From positions 124,001 through 188,000 of the forward strand of contig NZ_JAWDIY010000006.1 of NCBI RefSeq assembly GCF_032380655.1: 64,000 nt of DNA, read 5' to 3'. The stretch comes from Diplocloster hominis. GTDB taxonomy: Bacteria > Bacillota > Clostridia > Lachnospirales > Lachnospiraceae. The first letter of the stretch is position 1; every line of letters begins with the position of its first letter. The notes beneath the pieces were generated by a model. That model was not told where the DNA came from. It made no database searches and was given only the letters and a program-made list of their open reading frames with translations. Both the position numbers and the translations under genes were made by a program. Below are positions 31,393 through 39,975 of this stretch, in pieces.

Positions 31393-32901
31393 CTAATTCG
31401 GGTTCCTTCCTAATAACGTCACTTGTTCGATCGTGCTCCTGCTATCCCGGTAGGCTTCTTTGAACAGCCGGTAATAATCCTCATAGATGCGGTGATTCCT
31501 TTCGCTGGGAGTGACCGTCAGATCCCGGTACCTTACGGCCTGCCTGCAGCCTTCTTCTATGCTTTGATATATCCCGGCCCCTGTTCCCGCCGCGATTGCC
31601 GCGCCCAGACATGCCTGTTCTTCCGTGTCCGCGACCTTCAGGGGTACCCCGTAGATATCAGACTGTATCTGAAGCCATGGAAGGCTTCTGGCCCCTCCGC
31701 CGGATGCGATCACACGATCCGCCTGAAGCCCCAGCCCCCGGCAGACCTCCATGCATTCCCGAAGGGCAAATGCCACCCCTTCCATAACGGCTCTGGTCAT
31801 CTCGGCCCTTCCGGTGTTCAGGCTTAACCCAACGAACATCCCGGTCAGATTAGGGTTGATATGAGGGGTCCTCTCGCCGGTCAGATAAGGGAGGAACAAC
31901 AGCCCGCCGCTCCCCGGGGGAGCCGAAGCTGCCTCTTTGTTAACCTGACGGTAATCCGCCTGCCGGAGCACTCCGTTGATCCATTTCAGGGACAGACCTG
32001 CGCTCATGATTGCGCCCATGGTGATCCAACGGTCCCTGGAGTAGCCGCAGAAGGTATTTGTATTTAATGCAGGATTGGCTACCGGTGAAGCGCTCTGGAA
32101 GCAGACCTGTCCGCTGCTTCCCACATTTACCGTGGCAGAACCCGGTTGTATGCTTCCATTTCCGATCGCCTGCATGACCTGGTCGCCGCCTCCGGCGATG
32201 ACGCATGTGCCGGCCCGCAGACCGGTCTCTTTGGCCGCCTGTTCTGTTACTGCTCCTGCGATATCCGCCGTACCACAGCATTTGGGAAAATAGTCAGCCG
32301 GGATACCCAGGGTTTCCAGGATCTTCCCGGACCAGCAGCCCCTTTTGATGTCAAAGGCCAGGGTCGCGGAGGCGTCGGAATAATCGGAGGCGATGGTCCC
32401 TGTCATCCGGAACCGGATATAGTCCTTTGGAAGCATGACATAGCGGATTTTTTCATAATTATATGGCTCTTCCTCTCTTACCCACATCAGAGAGGGGAGC
32501 AGGAATCCCGTATAGACCGGATTCATGAAATATTCCCGGATCATCTCGATTCCCAGTTGAGCTTTTATGTATTCCACCTGCCTGGAGGACCGGGCATCAC
32601 AGTGGAGGATCGCCGGCCGTACCGGCCGGTAAGAGCTGTCAAGCATGACAGCGCCGTGCATCTGGCCGGAAAAACTGATTCCCCGGATCTCATGTGAAGG
32701 GATTCCGGCTGTTCTAAGCGCCTCGGCCGTGGTTTCGCAGCAGGCCTGCCACCATTGGCCGGGTTCCTGTTCTGCGTATCCGTTCAGGGGAGAATCAAAC
32801 TGATAGGACCTGGCGCTGATAGATTTTACATGACCTGTTTCATCCATGATGAGTGTCTTTAAGCTGGATGTTCCAAGATCGATTCCCATTAGATAAGACA
32901 T
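31393..32901 (-). CDS. xylB: Xylulokinase, FGGY family
   Basis: 502 residues. 'YLMGIDLGTSSLKTLIMD' is the phosphate-1 motif. 'GISFSGQMHGAVML' (about 75-88) is the xylulokinase-type substrate segment, the SGQMHG motif being characteristic of XylB. 'VIAGGGDQVMQAIGNG' and 'VIASGGGARSLPWLQIQSDIYG' complete the FGGY signature. The start at 32901 follows AAGGAGGTG with 8-bp spacing; a GTG three codons earlier would overlap that site. It lies between the ADP-kinase-like gene (18 bp gap) and the importer ATPase gene. It phosphorylates xylulose or a related ketose after import. Confidence 0.88.
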   Translation of the reverse strand: MSYLMGIDLGTSSLKTLIMDETGHVKSISARSYQFDSPLNGYAEQEPGQWWQACCETTAEALRTAGIPSHEIRGISFSGQMHGAVMLDSSYRPVRPAILHCDARSSRQVEYIKAQLGIEMIREYFMNPVYTGFLLPSLMWVREEEPYNYEKIRYVMLPKDYIRFRMTGTIASDYSDASATLAFDIKRGCWSGKILETLGIPADYFPKCCGTADIAGAVTEQAAKETGLRAGTCVIAGGGDQVMQAIGNGSIQPGSATVNVGSSGQVCFQSASPVANPALNTNTFCGYSRDRWITMGAIMSAGLSLKWINGVLRQADYRQVNKEAASAPPGSGGLLFLPYLTGERTPHINPNLTGMFVGLSLNTGRAEMTRAVMEGVAFALRECMEVCRGLGLQADRVIASGGGARSLPWLQIQSDIYGVPLKVADTEEQACLGAAIAAGTGAGIYQSIEEGCRQAVRYRDLTVTPSERNHRIYEDYYRLFKEAYRDSRSTIEQVTLLGRNPN

Positions 32902-32919
32902 GGAAGGCACCTCCTTTGT

Positions 32920-34242
32920 TTATTTCAGAAAGCTGGTATGTACCCCTGCTACAAAGGTATCCCCCAACCCTATCGTATACTTCGGCTTTTCCAGATACCG
33001 TGACGGCACGAGACAGATATACTCATCGGCCTGCGTCTGTGCCAGCTCTTCGAAGAACCGGAGGCCTGTCGGGCTTAAATCCATCTTCAGGCTTTCCGTA
33101 CACATCTCAATGGTTCCGTATCTTCCAAGACGCGCCCTGGTCGCCGACATCAGGTTCCCAATGGTCAACCCTTTTTCTATATCGACACCCGGTAGCCGGG
33201 CACCGAAATACATGGCGTAATCTTTGGTATGGAGGACGATTCCGCGTACCGGAAAGCTCTGCAGCATCACCCGGAGCCCATCCAGTACGTTTGGCAGGCT
33301 CCCCTTGTCCAGGTCCTTCCCGAACCTCTTAAGCTGGGTGCCAAGCTCTTCTTCGTTCATTCCCAGGATGTCCGCATATCTGCTGACCGAACGGTACAGC
33401 AGTTCCTTCACGTCTAAGTTGATATAATCCGCGCCTTCGAAATAGAGAATGAAGCCGGGGTTGGCTTTTTTAAGTCTCTCGTAATGGGGGCACAATATGT
33501 CCAGCCGTTCCTGCATAATCTGTTTGTCAACTACCGCGTCAAAACCGGCAATCAGATAAGCGCTGATATCACAGGGATGTCTTTCCCAATAGCTGAGAAA
33601 AGGATCGGGGATCGGAACTGCTTTATGTACCGAATCACAGAAGAGGATCAGCCGGTTTGAGACCGGAATGTCATATTCCTTTCCGCGGATCTGTAATTTG
33701 TCGCCTTTGGTAAACTGGAGAATCATATGGTATAGCGGCGGTTCCTTCCGCGCATGTCCTTTCATGGGTACCAGGTGTCCCTCTTCATCCACGAACCGGA
33801 TATCTCCATGTTCCAGTTTTTTACAAACTTCAGGGGAATGGTCTGTCATCTGGACGACTACCGGAATCCCCAGTGTCCCCAGGGCTGCCGCTCCCTGCGC
33901 CCCGTTGCCTCCCAGGCCGTATTCCAGGTCAAAGGTCTTCTCCAGATATTCGCAGACGCCGATATCGGCAACCTCGACGCTTCCGCCCATCCCTTTTATC
34001 AGAAATTCACTGGTAATGCGCGCGAAGTCTTCCATATTGCGGATGACTTCTTCGCTTTCCCATGAGGGTTCCTCCAGCAGAAATTCGTCTAAGATCCGGT
34101 TAAATTTATGGATATCCCATTTAAAAATCACATCCAGATTGCTGGTGTAACCGAATACCAGATGCTTTTGCAGATTTTTGGCATTGGCAATGTCATCTTT
34201 GAGTTGTCCCAGATACTTTTCATATGCATCAAGATAAGCCAT
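32920..34242 (-). CDS. ADP-dependent phosphofructokinase/glucokinase family protein
   Basis: A 440-residue ribokinase-fold protein resembling the ADP_PFK_GK family (about 450 residues in archaea). 'VFGYTSNLDVIFKW' (about 29-42) corresponds to the N-terminal sugar site, 'YGLGGNGAQGAAALGTLGIPVVVQMTD' (about 113-139) to the GG switch, and 'TIGLGDTFVAGVHTSFL' at the C-terminus is the catalytic GxGD motif with its Asp base. The family transfers phosphate from ADP, typical of archaea and animals. It is the first gene of the minus operon, 47 nt after a predicted transcription start, and precedes xylulokinase. The sugar substrate is unknown. Confidence 0.75.
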   Translation of the reverse strand: MAYLDAYEKYLGQLKDDIANAKNLQKHLVFGYTSNLDVIFKWDIHKFNRILDEFLLEEPSWESEEVIRNMEDFARITSEFLIKGMGGSVEVADIGVCEYLEKTFDLEYGLGGNGAQGAAALGTLGIPVVVQMTDHSPEVCKKLEHGDIRFVDEEGHLVPMKGHARKEPPLYHMILQFTKGDKLQIRGKEYDIPVSNRLILFCDSVHKAVPIPDPFLSYWERHPCDISAYLIAGFDAVVDKQIMQERLDILCPHYERLKKANPGFILYFEGADYINLDVKELLYRSVSRYADILGMNEEELGTQLKRFGKDLDKGSLPNVLDGLRVMLQSFPVRGIVLHTKDYAMYFGARLPGVDIEKGLTIGNLMSATRARLGRYGTIEMCTESLKMDLSPTGLRFFEELAQTQADEYICLVPSRYLEKPKYTIGLGDTFVAGVHTSFLK

Positions 34243-34617
34243 TTTCTTCTCCGTTTTTGCTTATTTAATTCATTTCTGAATTTATTGTATATAAAAAGTA
34301 TATTCACGCAAAAGCCATCTGTCAACAAAATTATGAAATATTTTTTTTATAGCAACTCTGGATTTCGTTAAATTAAATAGTATATTTCTATATTTGCAAA
34401 GCGATTTTTGTCTAATTTACCCATTAAATATAAAATTTTATTTCTTACAGACGTTTTCACGCACTAATTCATGAAACTATTAGGGACATGGTGACGGACC
34501 TTGGAAGGAGGATTAACGGGGGAGCCGGTACTATGAGGTTCTAAGATTATTACAGTGGACTATAAGGTAAAAAAGGAATACAATAAACTTATAAATATAA
34601 AAAAGGGGGGGAATCTT
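34243..34617. other. AT-rich divergent regulatory interval
   Basis: A gene-free 375 bp between the ADP-kinase operon and the zinc-ribbon gene. It holds the minus-strand promoter listed next, a TTCATGAA palindrome at about 34468-34475 similar to the candidate RpiR sites, and an AGACGTTTTCACG stretch at about 34449-34461 that faintly resembles a catabolite-response element. No RNA gene is recognised. Confidence 0.5.
34297..34325 (-). promoter_or_regulatory. Promoter of the ADP-kinase/xylulokinase/ABC importer operon
   Basis: On the minus strand, TTGACA (34325-34320), a 17-bp spacer and TATACT (34302-34297) give a near-consensus sigma-A promoter, with transcription predicted to begin near 34289. 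Confidence 0.8.
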
Positions 34618-35307
34618 ATGTATTGTGTGAAGTGCGGCGCTGAGATTTCGGAGGGCAGCGGTGTCTGTACAAATTGTGGCGCAGACACACCCTATGCAAG
34701 TTCGGAGGCTGGTCAGGAAGTACCTCTGCAGGATGTTCGGGAACCGGAAGGTTTAGCGGGTGGAAATCCGGGACCGGTCCCGTCTAAAAATAAGAAGAAG
34801 CTGGGTCTTATATTGGGAGCGGCGGGAGTTGCGGCTGTTATTCTGATCATCCTAGTAATTTCGTTGATATCCGGAAATAAAAGTGACGGATATTATAATG
34901 GAGTTAAATGGGGAACATCCATGGATGATGTTATGGATAAAATAGAAGGGAAATATGAGATCGGTAAAGACGGCACTACCGTAGTTGAATATTTTACAGG
35001 ATTTGGAGAATTGAAAACAATGGAAGGCGGCGCGCAATACATTTTTCAAAATGACAGGCTCGTTGCAGTTTATGTTCTTCTAAATGTCGGCGGTTCTGAT
35101 GTGGATTATGATGATGCCATGCGTATCACGCGCCAGGATTTGGAAAAATTGTATGGAGATTCAACTCTGGATGATGAATATAGCGCCATCGATGTGGAAT
35201 TATACCAATGGAAGACCAAAAAGAGCGATATTGCTCTAACGGGAATGGAGAATGAAATATTGGCTGTTATGTATAAAGACATTCGTGTAGAGAATGTGGA
35301 TATGTAA
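34618..35307 (+). CDS. Zinc-ribbon membrane protein, unknown function
   Basis: 229 residues. The N-terminal zinc ribbon 'MYCVKCGAEISEGSGVCTNCGADTP' type segment has two CxxC knuckles. It is followed by a flexible Pro/Gly linker, one membrane span (about 62-82) and a C-terminal external domain of about 145 residues. That domain starts 'YYNGVKWGTSMDDVMDKIEGKYEI', similar to small repeat-type domains of unknown role in Firmicutes. The start at 34618 (after AAAAGGGGGGGAATCTT) places the ribbon at the N-terminus, unlike the earlier in-frame GTG. It stands alone between divergent and co-directional genes, with its own terminator. Confidence 0.75.
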   Translation: MYCVKCGAEISEGSGVCTNCGADTPYASSEAGQEVPLQDVREPEGLAGGNPGPVPSKNKKKLGLILGAAGVAAVILIILVISLISGNKSDGYYNGVKWGTSMDDVMDKIEGKYEIGKDGTTVVEYFTGFGELKTMEGGAQYIFQNDRLVAVYVLLNVGGSDVDYDDAMRITRQDLEKLYGDSTLDDEYSAIDVELYQWKTKKSDIALTGMENEILAVMYKDIRVENVDM

Positions 35308-35336
35308 TAATAGTCCGTTTGCCTTGCTGGATTAAA

Positions 35337-35384
35337 GCCGCTTCATGGGACCTGAAAAGGTGTTATTATGAAGCGGCATTTTTG
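35337..35384 (+). terminator. Terminator of the zinc-ribbon gene
   Basis: GCCGCTTCAT pairs with ATGAAGCGGC and is followed by ATTTTTGATTTT. Confidence 0.85.
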
Positions 35385-35399
35385 ATTTTCTGGCTCTAC

Positions 35400-35555
35400 A
35401 CTAATTAGGATTCTGGTTTTGGGATTCTGGTTTTAGGATTCTGGTTTTGGGTTTTTGGTTTAGGGTTTCTGGTTTTGTTTTTGGTTTTGTTTTCTCCCTT
35501 TGTTTTCAGCTTTGTTTTCAGCCTTACACTCCCTTTGTTTTCAGCCTTGCGATAG
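35400..35555. repeat. Low-complexity GT-rich repeat tract
   Basis: Irregular repeats of TTCTGGTTTTGGGA-like units to about 35490, then repeats of CTTTGTTTTCAGCCTT to about 35550. Both strands lack a convincing coding frame. It fills most of the 35308-35644 gap before the methyltransferase gene. Confidence 0.8.
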
Positions 35556-35644
35556 CGATTGCATTTTTATAACAGGCTTGTTATAATAATTCTATCTAAG
35601 TATTTTCTGTTATAGCATATAAAGGAAGGGTGTAGGAGATTACA

Positions 35645-36232
35645 TTGGATTCAATTGATTATTACAATAAGTACGCTGCGGCCTATTACGAAAGTACGGT
35701 TGATCTTGACATGTCGGAGGCGCTGGAACGTTTCGTCAAGTATCTCCCTGAAAACGCGGAAGTGATGGATCTGGGATGCGGATCGGGAAGGGACTCTTTG
35801 TATCTGGAGGAAGCAGGCTTTTACGTAACCGCGGTCGACGGATCGGAAGAAATGTGCAAGCTGGCGGAGATCAATCTTGGTAAAGAAGTCCTGAATATAC
35901 GGTTTGAGGAACTGGATTTTGACGGTGTATTTGACGGGATCTGGGCTTGTGCTTCCCTGGTGCATGTGGAAAAGGACAAAATGGAGGGCGTGCTGAACCG
36001 GGTGTTCCGGGCGCTGAAGCCGGATGGGGTATTATATATGTCCTTCCGCTTCGGGGATTCCCATGGGTTTGACAACGGCAGATATTATTATGACTATACG
36101 ATCGCCTCACTGGCGAAGGTGCTTCAGAAATCCGACGATGTGGAGACGCTGGAGATCTGGAAGTCCAATGATGTACGCAGCGAGAGAAATACAAAGTGGG
36201 TAAATGTAATCGTAAAAAGGATTATAGAATAA
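35645..36232 (+). CDS. Class I SAM-dependent methyltransferase
   Basis: 195 residues. The motif I SAM loop 'VMDLGCGSGRDSLYLEEAGFYVTAVDGSEEM' type segment lies at about 40-70 and 'FDGIWACASLVHV' near 97-109 is the post-II/III region. The start is an unusual TTG at 35645, fixed by AGGAG at 35634-35638 with 6-bp spacing; no ATG fits before residue 22. The target (small molecule, RNA or protein) cannot be inferred. It is followed by a GGACATGTCC palindrome that may terminate it. Confidence 0.82.
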   Translation: MDSIDYYNKYAAAYYESTVDLDMSEALERFVKYLPENAEVMDLGCGSGRDSLYLEEAGFYVTAVDGSEEMCKLAEINLGKEVLNIRFEELDFDGVFDGIWACASLVHVEKDKMEGVLNRVFRALKPDGVLYMSFRFGDSHGFDNGRYYYDYTIASLAKVLQKSDDVETLEIWKSNDVRSERNTKWVNVIVKRIIE

Positions 36233-36241
36233 AAGCGGAAA

Positions 36242-36345
36242 GGGGACATGTCCAAATCGATTTGGGACATGTCCCTTTTGTGTTCTTTTTGATTGATTGA
36301 AATGGACATGTCCCAAACCGAAATGGACATGTCCCCCGCTGTCTG
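36242..36345. repeat. GGACATGTCC palindromic repeats, four units
   Basis: An inverted pair (GGGGACATGTCC at about 36243-36254 and GGGACATGTCCC at about 36264-36275, around AAATCGATTT) forms a long near-perfect hairpin followed by TTTT. Two further units lie at about 36304-36313 and 36325-36334. Same family as the array at 43508-43737 and the pair at 58078-58115. Confidence 0.8.
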
Positions 36346-36371
36346 TCCCCCGCTGTCCCCCGCCATATCTG

Positions 36372-38387
36372 CTAGAAGAAGGAGAGGAAGGTTTCGTAAA
36401 AGGCTTCCGGGCCTGGCTGTTCCCTCAATTCATTCATCATATCATCTTCATTGGTGATGTCTACAAAAATCGAAAAAAAATCATCCATCTTAATATTATT
36501 TCTTTCTAAATCCTCTAAATTAAAGGCATAGACAAAGATCAGATCAACTTCTGCGTCGTCCCAGGAAATCGGGGAAGCGAGCCGGGCGATGGATAACGCG
36601 GACCTGTGGACCTGCTCACTGTCTCCGTGGGTGAATACCAGGCCATTTCCGATGTAGGTGCTGCATATGGATTCCCGGGAGAGTACCGTATCATAAAAAG
36701 CTTCCGTGACTTTTCCGGATGTTTCCAGAAGAGTGCAGAGCTTTTTCAGTATTTCATTTTTGTGACTGGGGTGTACACCTGTAAGAATGCCGGAAGGATG
36801 CAGCAGGTAATGCATAGCCGCTCTGGTTCTGGTGTTCTGATTCTCGCGTTCTGTAATTTCCAGCATGACCTTCTGGACGGTGTCGATGTCGTCGGGGGTC
36901 AGGATAGAATTCACCTGTATCACGGTTTTACCGGAATGGGTAACCGGGCAATTGGAGATGACAAAGTCATAAGCGCTGCGGTGGTAAGGCTTCATGTCCA
37001 GCTGGTGAAGGGGCAGGACATCGATCAGGGAGAGATTCGGTATATTCTTTTCGATGACAGCGTTTAAGAGTGCGATTTCGCCCAGGCCGGTATCGCTTTT
37101 CCATGCGGCTATGGCCCTGAGGTGGTTGGCGGTCCGTTCAAGAGCGGCGGCGAAAAATAGGACCAGGCAGCAGCTCTCTTCCTTGTTCAATTCCACGTGA
37201 AAGTAGTGGTTGAACAGAAGGTTCGTGGACCAGATAATGGCGAACAGTCTGGAATACTGCTTTCTAATGGTATCATAAGGACCTTTGCAGGAGCTGAATC
37301 TGTACCGCAGACGGCCTACTGCAGAGGGGATGTAGTGTACCAGGTCGTCGTACAGTTTCCGGTCACTGGCGATACGCCTGTTCAGCATATTGCTGGTCCT
37401 CTCCAGCAGCTCATCCAGAAAATCCCGCAGCAATGGAGTGACGATGCTGTAACGGTAATCTGCATTCAGATATTCCAGGTTGCTGCACAAAAATAAGGAT
37501 GAGATAAAGTGGGATTCCTGAGGCGGTAGTTTTATATGGAAATTGTCCTCCAGAAGTTCGATAAATTCCTGGCTCAATGCATAAGCCGGAGTGGGTTCGA
37601 AACCGGACTCAGAAAAAGACTCCGGGTATTCCACAAGGTGATGCTGCCGTACCCGGTACATGGATATGGCCAGGTAGACACACACTCGTTCAAAGGAATA
37701 ATCGATAAGGCGGACTCCCTGCTCTTTCTCAAAACGAAGAAGCATATTTTTAATTTTGCAGATGTCTAGACCCGGGAACAGTCCCTCCAGGATCTCGACG
37801 GAGACTACATCCATAGAAGACACGGGACTGGCTTTGATCCGGGAAGAGCTGATCTGGTATCCGTGCTTTTTTAATTGCTGATATAAAGTGGCCGCTGCGG
37901 TTCTCCACGCGTACTCCCTGCAGGTCAGAGCAAGACCGTTGGGCGATCCTTTCTGAATCGTTATCTGATATTCTGCCAGTACATTTTCCGCCGTATTTAA
38001 CAGATGATAGGCGGTGGGACGGCTGATAAAAAGAAGATCCGCCAGTCTCTGCATGCTTAAGGTCTGCGGGGGAGAAAAGAGCAGATGGTAAATGAGCAGG
38101 AGAAGGCGGGACTTTATATTGGGATCTGTGGATAAACTGAAGGGCAGATGCGCTTTCAATAATGTGCGGATGTCCTCTTTTTCCAGAAAAAACCGGTTGG
38201 AGGAGTCCCTGTGAAAGCTGATCTGATACTGATCGTCCAGATAATTGCTGATAAAACGCATATCATTGCGCGCAGTACTGATAGAGATACTGTAGGCGTT
38301 GGCGATTTCCGGATAGGATAAAGCTGTTTGCCGGGAAACGAAATGTTTTAAAAGCCTCTGTTGGCGTGTTGTCAGATTCATGAGCAA
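36372..38387 (-). CDS. PRD-containing PTS-dependent transcriptional regulator (BglG/MtlR type)
   Basis: 671 residues. Two N-terminal helix-turn-helix domains ('SYPEIANAYSISISTARNDMRFISNYL'; 'MQRLADLLFISRPTAYHLLNTAENVL', about 24-150) are followed by two PTS regulation domains (about 190-410), an EIIB-like domain with Cys in 'FVISNCPVTHSGKTV' (about 480), and an EIIA-like domain with its His in 'LVFTHGDSEQVHRSAL' (about 590). Phosphorylation of these His/Cys residues by PTS proteins normally sets activity. It is divergent from the fructose-type PTS operon at 38723-43478, which it very likely activates. Confidence 0.9.
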   Translation of the reverse strand: MLMNLTTRQQRLLKHFVSRQTALSYPEIANAYSISISTARNDMRFISNYLDDQYQISFHRDSSNRFFLEKEDIRTLLKAHLPFSLSTDPNIKSRLLLLIYHLLFSPPQTLSMQRLADLLFISRPTAYHLLNTAENVLAEYQITIQKGSPNGLALTCREYAWRTAAATLYQQLKKHGYQISSSRIKASPVSSMDVVSVEILEGLFPGLDICKIKNMLLRFEKEQGVRLIDYSFERVCVYLAISMYRVRQHHLVEYPESFSESGFEPTPAYALSQEFIELLEDNFHIKLPPQESHFISSLFLCSNLEYLNADYRYSIVTPLLRDFLDELLERTSNMLNRRIASDRKLYDDLVHYIPSAVGRLRYRFSSCKGPYDTIRKQYSRLFAIIWSTNLLFNHYFHVELNKEESCCLVLFFAAALERTANHLRAIAAWKSDTGLGEIALLNAVIEKNIPNLSLIDVLPLHQLDMKPYHRSAYDFVISNCPVTHSGKTVIQVNSILTPDDIDTVQKVMLEITERENQNTRTRAAMHYLLHPSGILTGVHPSHKNEILKKLCTLLETSGKVTEAFYDTVLSRESICSTYIGNGLVFTHGDSEQVHRSALSIARLASPISWDDAEVDLIFVYAFNLEDLERNNIKMDDFFSIFVDITNEDDMMNELREQPGPEAFYETFLSFF

Positions 38388-38722
38388 AAGCCCCCATTTC
38401 TGTTCAGACTGTTTCTATTATGCGGGTTACAGGCGTGCAGATTCTATGGATAGGGTAGTTGATAATCCAATCATAACCTGTTTATATCAGGAATTCAATC
38501 GTCTGGCTGCATGGAAAATTGAAAAAAACACGGAAAAGCATACGCAAATTGAGAATTTTGACGTCAAAATGCTCGATATGAATGCTGAAATTACAGGAAT
38601 GAAAGAAGTAATGTAAATATATTTGAAAAATATTGCATTATATTTAGAAACTATGCACAATCCCAGATGATATGATCTTAATGCAACCGCAAAACAGAAC
38701 CACTCTGAAAGGAGGATGCTAC
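38388..38722. other. Divergent regulatory interval upstream of the PTS operon
   Basis: 335 bp without a convincing gene. A weak open frame at 38380-38616 has no ribosome site and is not called. AT-rich sequence around 38620-38660 (ATTTGAAAAATATTGCATTATATTT) probably holds the PTS promoter, but I cannot fix a -35/-10 pair with normal spacing, which would fit an activator-dependent promoter. Confidence 0.45.
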
Positions 38723-39442
38723 ATGAAACATATTAAAATTTCAGCCGGTATCGCCCATTTTGACTACTCAAGACTAGGGGCAAATATGAAGGAAGCTATG
38801 GATGCCGGCGCGGACATTGTCCACGCCGATGCGGCCGATATGGTGGAGCTCCCCATTAATCTTCAACTGATGGGCGGTCCTCAGATCATTGAGGGATTCC
38901 GCAAGGTGACGGATAAACCCATCGAATGTCACTTCTACACTTCGGAATGTGATAAGATATTCATAGACAGAATCGCGGAAGTGGGATGTAATATGCTGAT
39001 TCTTCCGGCGGAGCGGTTTATCGGAGCCACCCTGGCTTATCGGATGGAATGGTGCAAACGGCTGGGAATGAAGATCGGCCTTACCATCGGCTGTTATACT
39101 CCTCTTTGTTTTCTGGATGAAGCCATCTATGATATTGACCGTCTTCATATCGTCACGCATGGGACATCGAATACCGACGGGAAAGATAACTGGTACTGGA
39201 GAGAATCCGTACTGGATCTGGTACAGCGGGCGAGAAAGATGATCGATGAGAAAAATCCGAAGTGTGAACTGGCGATAGACGGCGGTATCCGAACGGATAA
39301 TGTGGAACCTCTGATCGAGTGTAACCCGGACGTGGTGATACTATCCACTGCGATTTTCAGAAATGACAAGGGAATCACCTATGCAGTGAAGGAATTCCGG
39401 GATATCCTGGACCGTCTCTCTGAAAAATATAACCTGCAATAA
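38723..39442 (+). CDS. Ribulose-phosphate 3-epimerase-family protein
   Basis: 239 residues with a TIM-barrel of the RPE/allulose-phosphate-epimerase group. It begins 'IKISAGIAHFDYSRLGANMKEAMDAGADIVHADAADM', where RPE has 'S.LSADF..L...V......GAD..H.DVMDG'. 'PIECHFYTSECDKIFID' (RPE: 'DVHLM....'), 'GLTIGCYTPL' (RPE: 'G.AINP.TP') and 'ELAIDGGIRTDNVEPLIECNPDVVILSTAIF' complete the pattern. The HADAAD and CHFYT substitutions show a divergent subfamily, so the substrate probably differs from ribulose-5-P. The start follows AAAGGAGGATGCTAC. First gene of the PTS operon; it may epimerise the ketose phosphate made by this PTS. Confidence 0.8.
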   Translation: MKHIKISAGIAHFDYSRLGANMKEAMDAGADIVHADAADMVELPINLQLMGGPQIIEGFRKVTDKPIECHFYTSECDKIFIDRIAEVGCNMLILPAERFIGATLAYRMEWCKRLGMKIGLTIGCYTPLCFLDEAIYDIDRLHIVTHGTSNTDGKDNWYWRESVLDLVQRARKMIDEKNPKCELAIDGGIRTDNVEPLIECNPDVVILSTAIFRNDKGITYAVKEFRDILDRLSEKYNLQ

Positions 39443-39483
39443 AGGCAGGGCCGGCTGAACCGAAGCACATAAGGAGGACTTCT

Positions 39484-39975
39484 ATGAAAATTCGTGAGGT
39501 GATCAATAAAAACACGGTAAATCTGGAACTGGAAGCCGGTGACAGAGACAGTGTAATCCGGGAGCTGGCTAAAATGCTCTATGATAACGGATTGGTTCAA
39601 GACCTGGAATGCTTTATACAAAGTGTGCTGGAACGGGAAAAGATCTGTTCCACCTACAGCACGTCGGAGCTGGCGGTGCCTCACGGGATCAGTACATCGG
39701 TAACTAAGGCCGGACTGTGCTTCGGCCGCTTGACTTCTGCTATCGACTGGGACGGGGATCAGGAGACACCGGTAAGGTTTGTCTTTCTGATAGCTATACC
39801 AAAAGTGGAAGAGGAAGCGGTTATTAACCGGCATCTGGAAATGATTTCCTCCATAGCGGTCTCGGCATTGCGGGAAGATAATTTGGAAATATGGGGTAAA
39901 GTGAAGGACACAGAAGAGTTTCTGGCCACGCTGGAAACAGCGGATGGGAGGGAAAATCAGTATGGCAGGCAATGA
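39484..39975 (+). CDS. PTS fructose-type IIA component
   Basis: 163 residues, a PTS_EIIA_2 domain. The phosphorylated His67 lies in 'SELAVPHGISTSV'. 'STYSTSELAVPHG' and 'LIAIPKVEEEAVINRHLEMISSIA' are typical. AAGGAGGACTTCT precedes the ATG. It receives phosphate from HPr (41500) and passes it to IIB (41150). It overlaps the IIC start by 14 bp. Confidence 0.92.
   Translation: MKIREVINKNTVNLELEAGDRDSVIRELAKMLYDNGLVQDLECFIQSVLEREKICSTYSTSELAVPHGISTSVTKAGLCFGRLTSAIDWDGDQETPVRFVFLIAIPKVEEEAVINRHLEMISSIAVSALREDNLEIWGKVKDTEEFLATLETADGRENQYGRQ

Noticed and set aside
38380..38616. 78-residue frame in the divergent interval before the PTS operon
   Set aside because: It overlaps the start of the PRD regulator gene on the other strand, has no ribosome site and covers the expected promoter region.
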